Part shown: positions 54,801 through 64,000 of the stretch, piece by piece
Layout of the letters: every line of letters begins with the position of its first letter
Numbering within the stretch: the stretch's first letter is position 1
Assembly: GCA_964017235.1 (NCBI GenBank)
Contig: OZ024927.1
Span: forward strand, 49,171,293-49,235,292
Reading direction: 5' to 3'
From: Sabellastarte sp. h YS-2021
Taxonomy: Eukaryota; Annelida; Polychaeta; Sabellida; Sabellidae
Length of the DNA: 64,000 nt
Translations under genes and position numbers: made by a program
The notes under the pieces: model-generated
Seen by the model: the letters and a program-made list of their open reading frames with translations, nothing else
Told to the model about the DNA's origin: nothing
The model's database searches: none

Positions 54801-57800
54801 GGAACTTATATACCAGCATGGCAGTCTTAAAGATAGAACGGTACTTAATTGGCAACCAATGTAGTGCTTTTCTAACTGGAGTGATGTGTGAGTACTTGGT
54901 GGTGTTGGCAACAATTCTGGCAAGGCTATTCTGAACACATTGAAGTTTGCCCAGATCTAGAGCTGAGAGACCTCTGAACAGAGAGTTACAGTAATCTAGT
55001 CGACTTCCGACCAGAGCATTGGCAGCCATAAGAGTAGCTTCATGTGTCAGATGTCCTCGGAGTCGCTTAAGATCCCGGACATGAGCAAAACAAGCCTTGC
55101 AGACCTTCCTAACATGGCAAGAGAATGAGAAATCAGAATCAAACCAGACACCAAGGTTCCTAACTGCATCTGTTGGTGATATGAGATTACCAAGTATGTT
55201 GACCGGGAAGGACTGATTAAGTTTTTCGCGAAGAATAGAAGATTCAAAATATTTTAATGTACCTGGGTTCTTAAAAACAGGTGGAATATGTGGACACCTC
55301 AAGAACAAACTACATGTAATCTAATAAGGACTTTTATGGTGCTTAATCTCCATCATCCGACAGACTCTAAGGTGCAAGTGTACATAAACATGTTGATTTG
55401 TCGTAGGTCAATTAACATAGCCAGTTTATGTCAGAGAAACAAGTACGGGTAAAGCTGATACAAATATTAATAAAATAACGAAATATGTTTCATAATTTTC
55501 AGTTTAAATTATTCACACAATTTATCTTCCACTTTGTTAAAAATAATAGGTTTTTAATATTTTTTATGAACCTTCAGCCTCCTAGAGTGGGACGCTTCAT
55601 TTTTGCCTTAGAAAAAAAAAATTTCAAATTTTACAATAAACTGTTACTAATGACTGAAACCTTCCCACTGTATCTTCTTCACTCGTTTTGCTTACACAGG
55701 AGTGCTGTAAATACCTAGCGGACCCAGATCTTGAGGGTTCACAACTAATGCACAGTCTGAGGGACGTGGTAAATCTGTACCAAAACTTCAGTGGCCAGGC
55801 CCCGTGTCTGAATATGTCTAATTTTGCTGCGAAGAGTCTTGGTTACATTGTCTACCAGTATCAGGTGTCCATGATTACCTAACAGATTAAGTCAGAAATA
55901 TGAGTTTTTACCAGAGTATGGGAACTTTGCCATTGGGAATCCCTCTTGCTTTACTTTTGAAGTCCTAAACATTGTATTTTTTTAATTATATTGTAAAGAA
56001 AATAATGAGATATTTTTGACAACCTCATTAAGTGAATGATTTTTGTGACAATTTTAGGTCATTTGTCTGATCTGTCACAGAATTGCAATGACTTTTGGTT
56101 GTTATTTCTTAATTTTGAGTGGCCACTCCTGTAGCGAATTTCACATGCTCTGGTGAATATTTTATTTTAACATCACTCTAATCAACTTATTTGTATCAAA
56201 CATTGTCAAGTGACTTCCCTGTTGAAGTGGTTTTCATTGACAAAGCCACTTAATGACCTTTTATATTTATAAAAATTGTATTTTGTTTGTGGATAATTTG
56301 AAGAATATTTTTTGCAGTGCTTTTAGATTTCACTTGGCAGGGTTTTCTAGTTGTTGTAACATGAAGGAGTCTGAAATTCACCATTTCATTGAATTTTGAA
56401 AGGATTTAAAAATATTTTAAATAAAAAATCAAAGACATGACTGTAATATTATGATTGTTACATTTTGACATGCTGTGAAACTAATACACCAGGAAAAGAA
56501 ACAAAAAAAGGACTTTGTCACGGAGCCCTGGAAGGGACATAGAACTGTTTTCCTTGCATTTTTTTATCTCGTTACCACAAGATAGTAAGTCATTCCCACA
56601 AGATAGGAAGTCATTCCCACAAGTTAGTAAGTCGTTACCACAAGATACTAAGTCGTTCCCACAAGTTAGTAAGTCGTTACCACAAGATACTAAGTTGTTC
56701 CCACAAGTTAGCAAGTCATTCCCACAAGATAGGAAGCCGTTCCCACAAGTTAGTAAATCATTACCACAAGATACTAAGTGGTTCCCACAAGTTAGCAAGT
56801 CGTTACCACAAGATAGAAAGTCATTCCCACAAGTTAGCAAGTCGTTCCCACAAGTTAGCAAAGTTGTTACCACAAGATACTAACTCAGTCCCACAAGTTA
56901 GCAAAGTCGTTACCACAAGATACTAACTCGTTCCCACAAGTTAGCAAAGTTGTTACCACAAGATACTAACTCATTCCCACAAGTTAGCAAAGTCATTACC
57001 ACAAGATACTAACTCGTTCCCACAAGTTAGCAAAGTCATTACCACAAGATACTAACTCATTCCCACAACTTAGCAAAGTCGTTACCACAAGGTACTAACT
57101 CGTTCCCACAAGTTAGCAAAGTTGTTACCACAAGATAGAAAGTCGTTCCCACAAGTTAGCAAAGTTGTTACCACAAGATACTAACTCGTTCCCACAAGTT
57201 AGCAAAGTTGTTACCACAAGATACTAACTCATTCCCACAAGTTAGCAAAGTCGTTACCACAAGATACTAACTCGTTCCCACAAGTTAGCAAAGTCATTAC
57301 CACAAGATACTAACTCATTCCCACAACTTAGCAAAGTCTTTACCACAAGGTACTAACTCGTTCCCACAAGTTAGCAAAGTTGTTACCACAAGATAGAAAG
57401 TCATTCCCACAAGTTAGCAAAGTTGTTACCACAAGATACTAACTCGTTCCCACAGGTTAGCAAAGTTGTTACCACAAGATACTAACTCGTTCCCACAAGT
57501 TAGCAAAGTCGTTACCACAAGATACTAACTTGTTCCCACAAGTTAGCAAAGTCATTACCACAAGATACTAAATCATTCCCACAACTTAGCAAAGTCGTTA
57601 CCACAAGATACTAAGTCATTCCCACAAGTTAATAAGTTGTTCCCACAAGATAACAAGTCATTCCCACAAGATAGCAAGACATACCCACAAGTTTTACTAA
57701 GTCATGCCATGATGCCAATGTACAGGCAATTTCTTTGTCTATGATACCTAACTTATATAGAGGTCACCCATCTACTAGCATACCATTCAAGTTTACATAT

Positions 57801-60800
57801 CCCTGTAGGCCTGGTTATCATTTTATAAATTTTAATGGTTATTCTTCTAAGTTACCTAATTAGTGACCTTCAGAGGTCATCTACTTATTGTTACAGGTAT
57901 ACTGCAATACTGTCTTTTAGAGATTTAATACTAATTGCGTTACAGTGTCTATATGTGGCACCTAAGGGGGAACCAAGGTAATGGGTATAAAGAAAGGGTT
58001 GAGAATGATAAGACTATGCAATTTACTGTATGAAAAGTCTATGCAATTTGCAGCACAGCAAACACGAGTTTTGCTGCATCCAGGTACATAGCTTGTATGA
58101 GAATCCAGTGGAGATACTGCAAGGTATGCTGTGCCAAAAAGCACCCAGTCCAATGTAACATACTGAAATATCTTAGGACCAAGGAAAGTGCCATAAAACA
58201 GGCATTTTGCTATCTTGCTATCTTGTGGGAACGACTTGGTAACTTGTGGTAATGACTTTGCTAACTTGTGGGAACGAGTTAGTATCTTGTGGTAATGACT
58301 TTCTAACTTGTGGGAATGACTTGCTATCTTGTGGGAACGACTTTCTAACTTGTGGGAACAACTTTCTTACTTGTGGGAACGACTTTCTAACTTGTGGGAA
58401 CGACTTGCTATCTTGTGGTAACGACTTTGCTAACTTGTGGGAATGACTTTCTAACTTGTGGGAACAACTTGCTAACTTGTGGGAACGGCTTGCTATCTTG
58501 TGGGAACGACTTTCTAACTTGTGGGAACGACTTTCTAACTTGTGGTAATGAGTTGTCAACTTGTGGTAATGAGTTGTTAACTTGTGGTAATGAGTTGCTA
58601 ACTCGTGGCCACAACTTCATATCTTGTGGGAACGAGATAAAAAAATGCAAGGAAAACAGTTCTATGTCCCTTCCAGGGCTCCGTACTTTGTCCATGTCTG
58701 TCTTGTCAACCAAAATAGAGAAAATGCTTAAGGTTGTTGGTGTGTTTTTGGTTCCTTTTTGTGTTTCCTTGTGTTGAATTGATATATACAATGGAATGTA
58801 TTCACCCATATATTTATTAAGGTCGTGATGGGTAACCCAGTTAATAAAAAACTGTGCAGATTTATTAAGAAACTGAGTGTCAAATGGTGAAGCAGGTAAC
58901 CAAAAAACGGTTAAAATAATACTTTAAATCCCAAAATTGTTTAGGTGAACCTTAATATTCAGTCATATTTGTCTACATGTTATTAGTTTTTCATATGATT
59001 TTCTTTATTTTTACAGATATTTAACATTTATTTTCAATAAATTTGTTTACATCATTGCCATGTTGCATACTTTCATTTGGTTACAACTAAAACACACTAC
59101 CCACATTAAGATGGGTCCATGCCAACCCAAGTCACAGCCTTAATATATGTGCATACTTGTCTTGAATCTAGATGCATAAAACAATTGGTTCCTGTCACAC
59201 TTGAGTTATGATTTATTTTGGTGGAATATGTTCAATATGATTCCTAACATTTTTTTTTTCTTTTCCAGAAAAAGATGGTTATTAAGAGTGCTTGAACTAG
59301 TTTGTCAAGTTTTGTTGCAATCTGTAATTCTTGTGTACTTTGTTCTAATTTGCTCGTTGTTCCTTGTTATTTTGAACTATGGATTCTTTTTGGCGTCTAT
59401 ATTTTGATTGGCTGCGATACCTCCATTATGTTGCTTTTTATTGGCTGTGGTTTCTTTAGGTGTATTGCAGTCACTTATCAGACCCCAGCCCAAGCAATGA
59501 GACCTTAATGTCTCAATTGGCAACAGCAACAAGATTGTACTACAATTACACTGGGGAGAGTAAATGTCTCAACATTACCACCCCAGAGACTAAGGACTTG
59601 GGGGATGAGGGCTGGGATTATCAGGTAGGTCCAAAGTATGAGTACTTTGTAATGGGATTTAGACAGGTGTGTCTAATATTGTTACTGGTACGATTACAAG
59701 GAAAAAAATAAGTGTGGAGACATACATAGGGTCACATTAAGGGATCAAGTATTGTGAAGGTTTGAATTACGAACAAAATTACGGGTACATCAGGTGGTTT
59801 CAGAGTATGAACACAAAGACGGGATTTTATCAGGTTTGTCTGAAAGCATTAATGCTTAGTACTGGTATTTTCATACAGGGCCTACACAATTGGTTATAAG
59901 ATTACAATATAGGATTAAATTATTAACATAGTTATGGGTAGATTATGGGGTGATAATAAAGTATGGAAACACTAAGGGCTGGTATTATCAGGTCTGATGT
60001 ATTAACGGTTGCATTTTGCTCTACAATTTTAACTAGAACATTACACATCTTGTTCATGCATGCAGATATATATTGGTACAAAATTATGTGGTGAACTTCT
60101 GTTCTTTTCAACTTTCATGTATTTAGGTGGGTTTTGAAATGTTTTGTTTTGGAAGTTTTGCAAAAATATTTTATCATATTTTGGTGCAGTTTCAAATTGT
60201 CATACCTCATGTCTGAAATGATTGAAAGCATTATTTATAATTTTAAGTAAAGTAGAACAGACAGTGATATGAAGAAGACATCCATTTGAAATATACTGAT
60301 ATATATCATCCAAGAATTCTGCAAACCAGACAGTAATTTTTGAGAGCATGTGATATTTTTGAATATTACAACAATTAGATTATGCCTCTTCACAAAGCTA
60401 TCTATTACTACTACTGCAGTGATGACATAGAGGCACCACCACAGTGGAGTTAGTATCAGTAATATCAGAGTAAGACAACTTTAGACATAAATAGAACTGG
60501 TACTGAGGTGCAGTTAGATTGGAAAATACATTAAGTTTTAGGAACAAGTGGGAGGTACGTGGATAGAATTTCACTCAGTAATGCAAAGATTGAGTTTCAT
60601 ATAATATCTCACACTCATTCTTAAACTCAGATTCAGTAATTAATAGTCTCAACCCAAAACTTGTTCCAAGGTAAACATAACTCTAAATTGGTATCATAAA
60701 GTGAAATTCAACCCATAGTATCCATCCTGACACCTGTATTGCAATTGGAATTTAAACCCAAATACAAGCTTTAAACCCTAAAATATAGGGTTTATATTTA

Positions 60801-61083
60801 AGTTTGAGATTTTTTTTTATGAATGCCAGCAAGACGGGTGTATTTTTGCTACAAAGGTTTTTGATTTACATTCACATTGACTGTCAACTTTTCAGGCCTG
60901 TTCAGAGATGTTTATGCCCCAGTGCTCTACAGGTGTGGATGACATGTTTGAATCTATGCCCTTTAACTACACAGAGTATGCAGAGGGATGTAAAAGGAAA
61001 TGGGGAGTGACTCCCCGTCCTGATTGGGCGATTACTGAATATGGGGGAAAAGACATTACAGACGTCACCAATATCATATTCAG
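42882..61083 (+). CDS. PRCP: Lysosomal Pro-X carboxypeptidase (peptidase S28), exons 1-8, 3' part outside the window
   Basis: Visible exons: 42882-43028, 46104-46244, 46505-46597, 47465-47646, 48487-48644, 49263-49435, then 55700-55864 or 59460-59624 (alternative exon 7), and 60896-61083. Phases agree throughout. The product has a signal peptide (VLWFCCLFVIVGVDA) and S28 landmarks: VDHFSF, GGPIFFYCGNEGDIEWF and AEHRYYGKSLPYG. The catalytic Ser is in FGGSYGGMLATW (codon 47588), followed by SLAASAPIW, HLCSPLTSQ, MVDYPYA and GVDDMFE...WGVTPRPDW. The sequence ends at NIIFS, just before the expected NG-x-LDPW catalytic Asp and the His exon, which must lie past 64000. PRCP releases the residue C-terminal to proline (angiotensin, kinin-type peptides) in lysosomes. 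Similarity is closer to PRCP than to DPP7. An upstream in-frame ATG (42849) is a less likely start. Confidence 0.93.
43609..44121. mobile_element. 513-base TIR element with iterated GCACCCA ends
   Basis: The termini are inverted: ACATGCATATCGCACCCACT on the left and AGTGGGTGCGATATGCATGT on the right, over about 60 bases. Each TIR is itself a small tandem array of TCGCACCCA-type units. Inside, CTGTGGGGTTTCCCAA occurs twice, in direct orientation (about 43806 and 43956). No coding region. It lies in PRCP intron 1. Confidence 0.85.
44301..44718. mobile_element. MITE with AGAGCCGTGGCA inverted ends
   Basis: The left end has GTAGAGCCGTGGCACGACCC and CACATAAAACTAGAGATTTG; the right end is their inverse with one or two changes. 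About 400 bases, AT-rich core, no ORF. Lies in PRCP intron 1. Confidence 0.88.
44742..44788. repeat. Perfect 17-base hairpin
   Basis: GTCCTTACCTTAAGTAC is followed after 13 bases by its exact inverse GTACTTAAGGTAAGGAC. It adjoins the MITE ending at 44718. Confidence 0.9.
44935..45004. repeat. 70-base palindromic insertion with flanking direct repeat
   Basis: AGTCACTAGGGACTGT plus GCACAT on the left mirror ATGTGC plus ACAGTCCCTAGTGACT on the right. The repeat GTTGACAGC occurs on both sides (about 44926 and 45008), suggesting a very small transposed element. Confidence 0.7.
45042..45258. mobile_element. TAGTGGTGGTGG MITE, copy 2
   Basis: A diverged copy of the element at 33628, with TGGTGGTGTACCAGTTCACG on the left and CGTGAATTGGCCCACCACCA on the right. 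The interior aligns along most of its length. Confidence 0.8.
45362..45482 (+). mobile_element. 5S rRNA-derived SINE or 5S pseudogene
   Basis: The stretch keeps the 5S internal promoter region: GAAACTAAGCAGCAATGGGC then TTAGTACTTGGATGAGTGAC, in correct order and spacing with box A and box C of 5S genes. The 5' third and the 3' stem are degenerate, so it is not a functional 5S gene. A 5S-headed SINE is the best reading; the downstream body is not identified. Confidence 0.75.
46990..47382 (-). mobile_element. Non-autonomous repeat, copy 2
   Basis: The reverse complement aligns with 34914-35290: GGTGACATATATCC, then TTTCAGCTATTTCAAATTTT, then a GGCCGCGATATTTAAG stretch. The end GGGGCTGTTTTCACAAAAGA corresponds to the other copy's start. 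In PRCP intron 3, antisense. Confidence 0.65.
49911..50420. repeat. Satellite-like element B in PRCP intron 6
   Basis: It starts with a GC-rich stretch (GCGGCCCGCAAGGG), followed by at least two or three diverged units holding a core like TTCAAATTTGGCAGG (50011-50060, 50155-50200). Monomers are about 150-170 bases, more diverged than in the neighbouring arrays. Confidence 0.5.
50760..51390. repeat. Tandem array C, four units of about 152 bases
   Basis: Units start near 50790, 50942, 51091 and 51247 (spacing 152, 149, 156). Each has AACTCGAAAATGCTTTGTCC, then AATTCAAACTTGACAGGGAG, then CACCATCATAGCTAAGTTGC. No ORF. In PRCP intron 6. Confidence 0.88.
52455..53345. repeat. Tandem array A, six units of about 146 bases, with hairpin head
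   Basis: The head is a hairpin, AGCCCTTAAGGGCT, inside a CCCC...GGGG pair. Units start at 52521, 52670, 52816, 52956, 53104 and 53250. Each reads CTTGTCCGGGCTATATCTCG, then GAAACCGTAAGGTGTAGGAA, then TTGATACTTGGTAGGGACAT. Similar arrays are common in mollusc genomes as far as I recall. Long minus-strand frames here are accidental. Confidence 0.9.
54031..54126 (+). pseudogene. Decayed third copy of PRCP exon 7
   Basis: After a strong acceptor (TTTTTTTTGTTACAG) the frame reads ECCEHLIDK, close to ECCKYLADP at the start of exon 7a, then diverges and meets a stop at about 54124. No donor or further similarity is visible. It is either a relic of exon triplication or, less likely, an alternative last exon that truncates the enzyme. 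Confidence 0.6.
54374..55315 (-). mobile_element. CR1/L2-like LINE, 5'-truncated
   Basis: A 259-codon open frame (54529-55308) holds the end of a non-LTR reverse transcriptase and its C-terminal part: AVRNLGVWFDSDFSFSCHV, LTHEATLMAANALVGSRLDY, HWLPIKYRSIFKTAMLVYKF. It is followed by a 3' UTR with CTCTAAGGCGC and TAGCGCT motifs and a TTAGAATTAGAAT tail, typical of the CR1/L2 group. The 5' part is missing, as usual for LINE copies. Lies antisense in PRCP intron 6. The frame is open, so it is fairly recent. Confidence 0.9.
55318..55390 (-). mobile_element. LINE 3' tail fragment
   Basis: Matches the tail of the neighbouring LINE (GGACTTTTATGGTGCTTAAT, then GACAGACTCTAAGGTGC). It directly abuts the truncated LINE, suggesting insertion into or next to an older copy. 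Confidence 0.65.
55700..55864 (+). CDS. PRCP: PRCP exon 7a (alternative copy)
   Basis: 165 bases, phase 0 at both ends, acceptor CTTACACAG and donor CAG|GTGTCC. The 55 residues start ECCKYLADPDLEG and end GYIVYQYQ. Homologous to exon 7b residue by residue and likewise to the single exon of vertebrate PRCP. It has an extra Cys at position 2 and lacks the GW before the final YQ. The donor is weaker than that of 7b. Open, so presumably used. Confidence 0.85.
56520..58684. mobile_element. 2165-base fold-back element with arms of 21-base units
   Basis: The ends are ACGGAGCCCTGG and its exact inverse; the outer 65 bases match with one difference. Both sides carry ACTTTGTC (56512-56519 and 58685-58692), an 8-base target duplication. 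The left arm (about 56570-57695) consists of roughly 50 units alternating TTACCACAAGATACTAA and TTCCCACAAGTTAGCAA types; the right arm (58210-58635) has about 20 units in inverse orientation. The centre (57710-58200) is single copy with no recognised gene. An 8-base duplication fits hAT, P or Merlin transposition. The arms stay open in several frames only because 21 is a multiple of three. Confidence 0.9.
59460..59624 (+). CDS. PRCP: PRCP exon 7b (canonical-looking copy)
   Basis: 165 bases, phase 0 at both ends, acceptor TTTCTTTAG and donor CAG|GTAGGT. The 55 residues start VYCSHLSDPSPSNETLMSQL and end GDEGWDYQ, closer than 7a to the vertebrate PRCP segment (YYNYTGE...CLNIT, GW-x-YQ). Has two N-glycosylation sequons (NYT, NIT). 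Confidence 0.9.
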
Positions 61084-61232
61084 GTATTCAATCTATTGAC
61101 ATCACCAGTATTATATTCAGGTATCAAATGAACTGATATCACCAATATCATATTCAGGTATAGAATATATTGACATCGCCAATATCATGTTCAGGTATCA
61201 ACTGATATCACCAATATCATGTTCAGGTAAAT
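61061..61232. repeat. Tandem copies of the exon 8 end and its splice donor
   Basis: The exon 8 end, ACCAATATCATATTCAG|GTAT, is followed by four more copies, with donor-like GTA at 61121, 61158, 61195 and 61227 (spacing 37, 37, 37, 32). All keep TTCAG|GTA. Reading through from the true donor meets a stop within a few codons, so use of later donors would disrupt the protein. Confidence 0.85.
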
Positions 61233-61241
61233 TGGTTGACT

Positions 61242-61320
61242 GTTTACACTACAACTTTCTATTGCACCTTAGAGCCCTCTTTGTAAAGGGGGGATTAAGT
61301 GCTATAAAAGTCCAATTACA
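61242..61320 (+). mobile_element. LINE 3' tail fragment
   Basis: GCACCTTAGAGCCCTCTTTG, then GATTAAGTGCTATAAAAGTC and CAATTACAAT matches the CR1/L2-like 3' end at 54374, in plus orientation. Only the tail is present. Confidence 0.7.
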
Positions 61321-61550
61321 ATGGATAACAGCAGTTGTTCTGTAGCATTGTTAATGCTTTAGAGTAGCCCCTTAATAATAATTTTTCATAATTTTATCCT
61401 AATAAGCTGCCAAATTAATTGGTTTGTACAAAAAATTTAATGTTGATTTCACAAAAAAATAAAAGTAAATTGCATCTTTCTCAAAGAATATCAGTTTTGT
61501 AATGCAAAGTTTAGAAACTTTAGCAAATAGTTGAATATAGATTAATTGTA

Positions 61551-64000
61551 TCCCCGACGCGAAGCGGGGATACTATGGATTCATCATCGTTGTCGTCCGC
61601 GCCCTCGTCCGCGTCCGCAGAGATTTCTTGTTAGCGACCTACAGTCCACATTTCTTTCTGGATTTCTTTCATATTTGGCAGGTGGCTTGATATGGTAGAG
61701 GACTCGCCACCCTATCTTTTTGGTAGGCTAAATTAGGCCTGTGGTAGACAAAAATGTCTAAAATGTGGAATTTTGCTTGTTAGCGACCTACAGTCCACAT
61801 TTCTTTCCAGATTTCTTTCATATTTGGCAGGTGGCTTGGTATGCTAGAGGACTCGCCACCCTATCTTTTTGGTAGGCTTTATGTCTAAATTAGGCCTGTG
61901 GTAGACAAAAATGTCTAAAATGCATTAAAAGTCATGAAATCATGCACTAAATCACTTATAACTTGAAAAGTGTTGCATTTAGAGCATTTTGTTAAAATAT
62001 GTTATTCAGCTACTTTTTTCATAGCTACAACATGGTGAGTAACTTGGGTGTCTGTCTCAATAGCTAAGTGAGTCATAGCTACTTTTGGGCTTTTCAGTAA
62101 CTTCCATCATGAGTAAAATCACTTGTAACTTGAAAACTATTGCATTTACACAATTTTATATAAATATGTTATTCAGCTACTTTTGGGTCAGCTATAACAT
62201 AGTAAAATTTCAGACCTGTAGCTCATGGCATAGCTGAGTAATAGCTACTTTTAGGTTATCACTGTTGAGTAAATTACTTATAACTTCAAAAGTATTACAT
62301 TTAGAGTATTTTGTTTCAATATGAGTATTTTGTTTCAATATGTTATTCACCTATTTCGGAGTCAGCTATAACATAGTGAAGTTCCAGACCTGTGGCTCAT
62401 TGCATAGCTGAGTAATAGCTACTTTGAAGTTCACACTGGTGAGTAAATCAGTTGTAATTGGAAAACTATTGCATTTACAGAAATTTGTGTAAATATGTTA
62501 TTCAGCTACTTTTGGGTCAGCTATAACATAGTGAAATTACAGACCTGTAGCTCATGGCACAACTGAGCAATAGCTATTTTCAGGTACTGACTGTTGAGTA
62601 AATGACTTGTAACTTGAAAAATATTGTATTTGGAGTATTTTGTTAAAATATGTTGTTCACCTACTTTTGGGTCAGCTATAACATCGAGAAATTACAGACT
62701 TATAGCTCATGGCATAGCTGAGCAATAGCTATTTTCAGGTTCTCACTATTGAGTAAATCAGTTGTAACTTGAAAACTATTGCATTTACAGTATTTTGCTT
62801 AAATATGTTGTTCACCTAATTTTGGGTCAGCTATAACATAGAAAAAATCCAGACATGTAGCTCATTGTATAGCTGAGTAATAGCTACTTTGAGGTGATCA
62901 CTGTTGAGTAAATCAGTTATAATGTGAAAACTATTACATTTACAGTATTTTGTTTAAATATGTTATTCACATAATTTTTAGTCAGCTATAACAGAGTGAA
63001 ATTGCAGACCTCTATGTCATGGCATAGTTTACCAGTATCTACTTTCAGGTTCTCACTGTTGAGTAAATCATTGTATCCACTGGATAGCCGCAGCGTGTAG
63101 AGAGATTTCACCATTACCGCTCTAACGAAAAAAAATATTATAGCTAGCCTTCTCAAGTTTGCAAGGTATATTAGAGGGTGCACCACAGTATTCTATTGGT
63201 AGGCTTTATATCTAAATTAGGCCTGTGGCTAAATTACTTGCCTACTAAAAATGAGTAATTCTGCATTTTCTCTAAAAGTATTGCAGATAGCAAATTTTTC
63301 TTAAATAACTCATTCACCTACTTTTGGGAGAGCTTTCACATGCTGAAGTTCCAGATCTGTAGGTAATTACTCACCTACTCAAAATGAGTAAATGCGAATT
63401 ATCTCTAAAAGTATTGCAGATAGCCAATTTTTCTCAAATAACTCTTTCACCTACTTTTGGGATAGCTTTCACTTGGTGAAGTTTCAGACCCGTAGGTAAT
63501 TACTCACCTACTGAAAATGAGTAAATGCAAATTATCTCTAAAAGTATTCCCGATAGCCAATTTTTGTCAAATAACTCCTTCGCCTACTTTTGGGAGAGCT
63601 TTCACTTGGTGAATTTTCAGACCCGTAGGTAATTACTCACCTACTCAAAATGAGTAAATGCAAATTATCTCTAAAAGTATTGTAGATAGCCTATTTTTCT
63701 CAAGTAACTCATTTGCCTACTTTTGGTAGAGCTTTCACTCGGTGAAGTTTCAGACCCGTAGGTAATTACTCACCTACTGAAAATGAGTAAATGCAAATTA
63801 TCTCTAAAAGTATTCCCGATAGCCAATTTTTGTCAAATAACTCCTTCACCTACTTTTGGGAGACCTTTCACTTGGTGAAGTTTCAGACCTGTAGCTAATT
63901 ATTCACCTACTCAAAATGAGTAAATGCTAATTATCTCTAAAAGTATTGCAGATATCCAATTCTTATCAAATAACTCATTCATCTACTTTTGGGAGAGCTT
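61551..64000. repeat. Compound satellite array D, running off the window
   Basis: The head is a hairpin, ATCCCCG then CGGGGAT, followed by GTCCGCG-rich DNA. Two units of 151 bases follow (61627, 61778; GCGACCTACAGTCCACATTT, TTTCATATTTGGCAGGTGGC). Then about seven units of roughly 155 bases (GGGTCAGCTATAACATAG, GACCTGTAGCTCATGGCA; 61.93-63.07 kb), and about six units of roughly 137 bases (CTCAAAATGAGTAAATGC, GCTTTCACTTGGTGAAGTTT; 63.2-64.0 kb). No exon is visible. It fills PRCP intron 8. Confidence 0.88.

Larger units (their letters stand above)
49436..55699 (+). other. PRCP intron 6
   Basis: A 6.3 kb intron, starting GTAAGG, with satellite arrays B, C and A, the decayed exon 7 copy at 54031 and the LINE at 54374. 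The 51.4-52.4 kb and 53.35-54.0 kb parts are AT-rich with no feature I can name. Confidence 0.8.

Noticed and set aside
56481-56883. Open frames with heptad repeats such as SFPQVSK/SLPQDTK in the 21-base array, also 58218-58809
   Set aside because: The unit is 21 bases, so any frame free of stops stays open. Frames are open on both strands and there is no start context or conserved protein. They are by-products of the fold-back element.
56570-57695. CRISPR-like regular repeat pattern
   Set aside because: There are no unique spacers between the units, which abut as a minisatellite in an animal intron.

Overview
The window is AT-rich, intron-rich animal DNA. It carries tRNA-derived SINEs, a 5S-derived repeat, CR1/L2-like LINEs, palindromic MITEs and intronic satellites. 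Together with a Thr-rich invertebrate collagen and a PRCP gene this suggests a lophotrochozoan, most likely a mollusc. That taxonomic guess is inference. Layout: (1) From 1 to about 18.45 kb lies a Polinton/Maverick (adintovirus-like) fossil with most reading frames still open. It holds a protein-primed DNA polymerase B (+ strand, about two breaks) and then, on the minus strand, an adenain-like protease, a major capsid protein, a small basic protein, a penton-like minor capsid protein, an integrase with chromodomain, two small conserved proteins and an A32/FtsK-like packaging ATPase. To the right is an accessory block: two apparently spliced type I membrane protein genes (+), then a double-RING protein, a PC4-like protein and a BIR protein (all minus). 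A terminal region rich in CATATG follows. (2) From 18.6 to 20.2 kb lie a decayed MADF-domain gene and a cluster of GACAGGCC-type motifs, probably a DNA transposon remnant. (3) From 22.96 to 33.42 kb (minus) is a complete ten-exon gene for a membrane-anchored collagen: signal peptide, N-terminal ectodomain, 57 Gly-X-Y triplets, three EGF-like modules, one membrane segment and a short tail. (4) From 33.4 to 42.8 kb no gene is supported; the stretch holds SINE, MITE and TIR-element copies. (5) From 42.88 kb to beyond the right edge (+) is a lysosomal Pro-X carboxypeptidase (PRCP) gene, with exons 1 to 8 visible and the last part outside the window.
Points of most interest: the PRCP gene has two intact, homologous, equally long, same-phase versions of exon 7 and a third decayed one, which looks like a mutually exclusive exon set. 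The Polinton polymerase ends in what looks like a NADAR domain. Four tandem-repeat arrays in the PRCP introns share a core motif. A 2.16 kb fold-back element with arms of 21-base units sits between the two exon-7 copies. The collagen has Thr in the Y position of 31 of 57 triplets.
Gene interplay: the Polinton modules form a replication, integration, packaging and capsid set, with BIR and RING proteins as likely anti-apoptotic or ubiquitin accessories. The collagen and PRCP genes are ordinary host genes with no evident functional link to the element.
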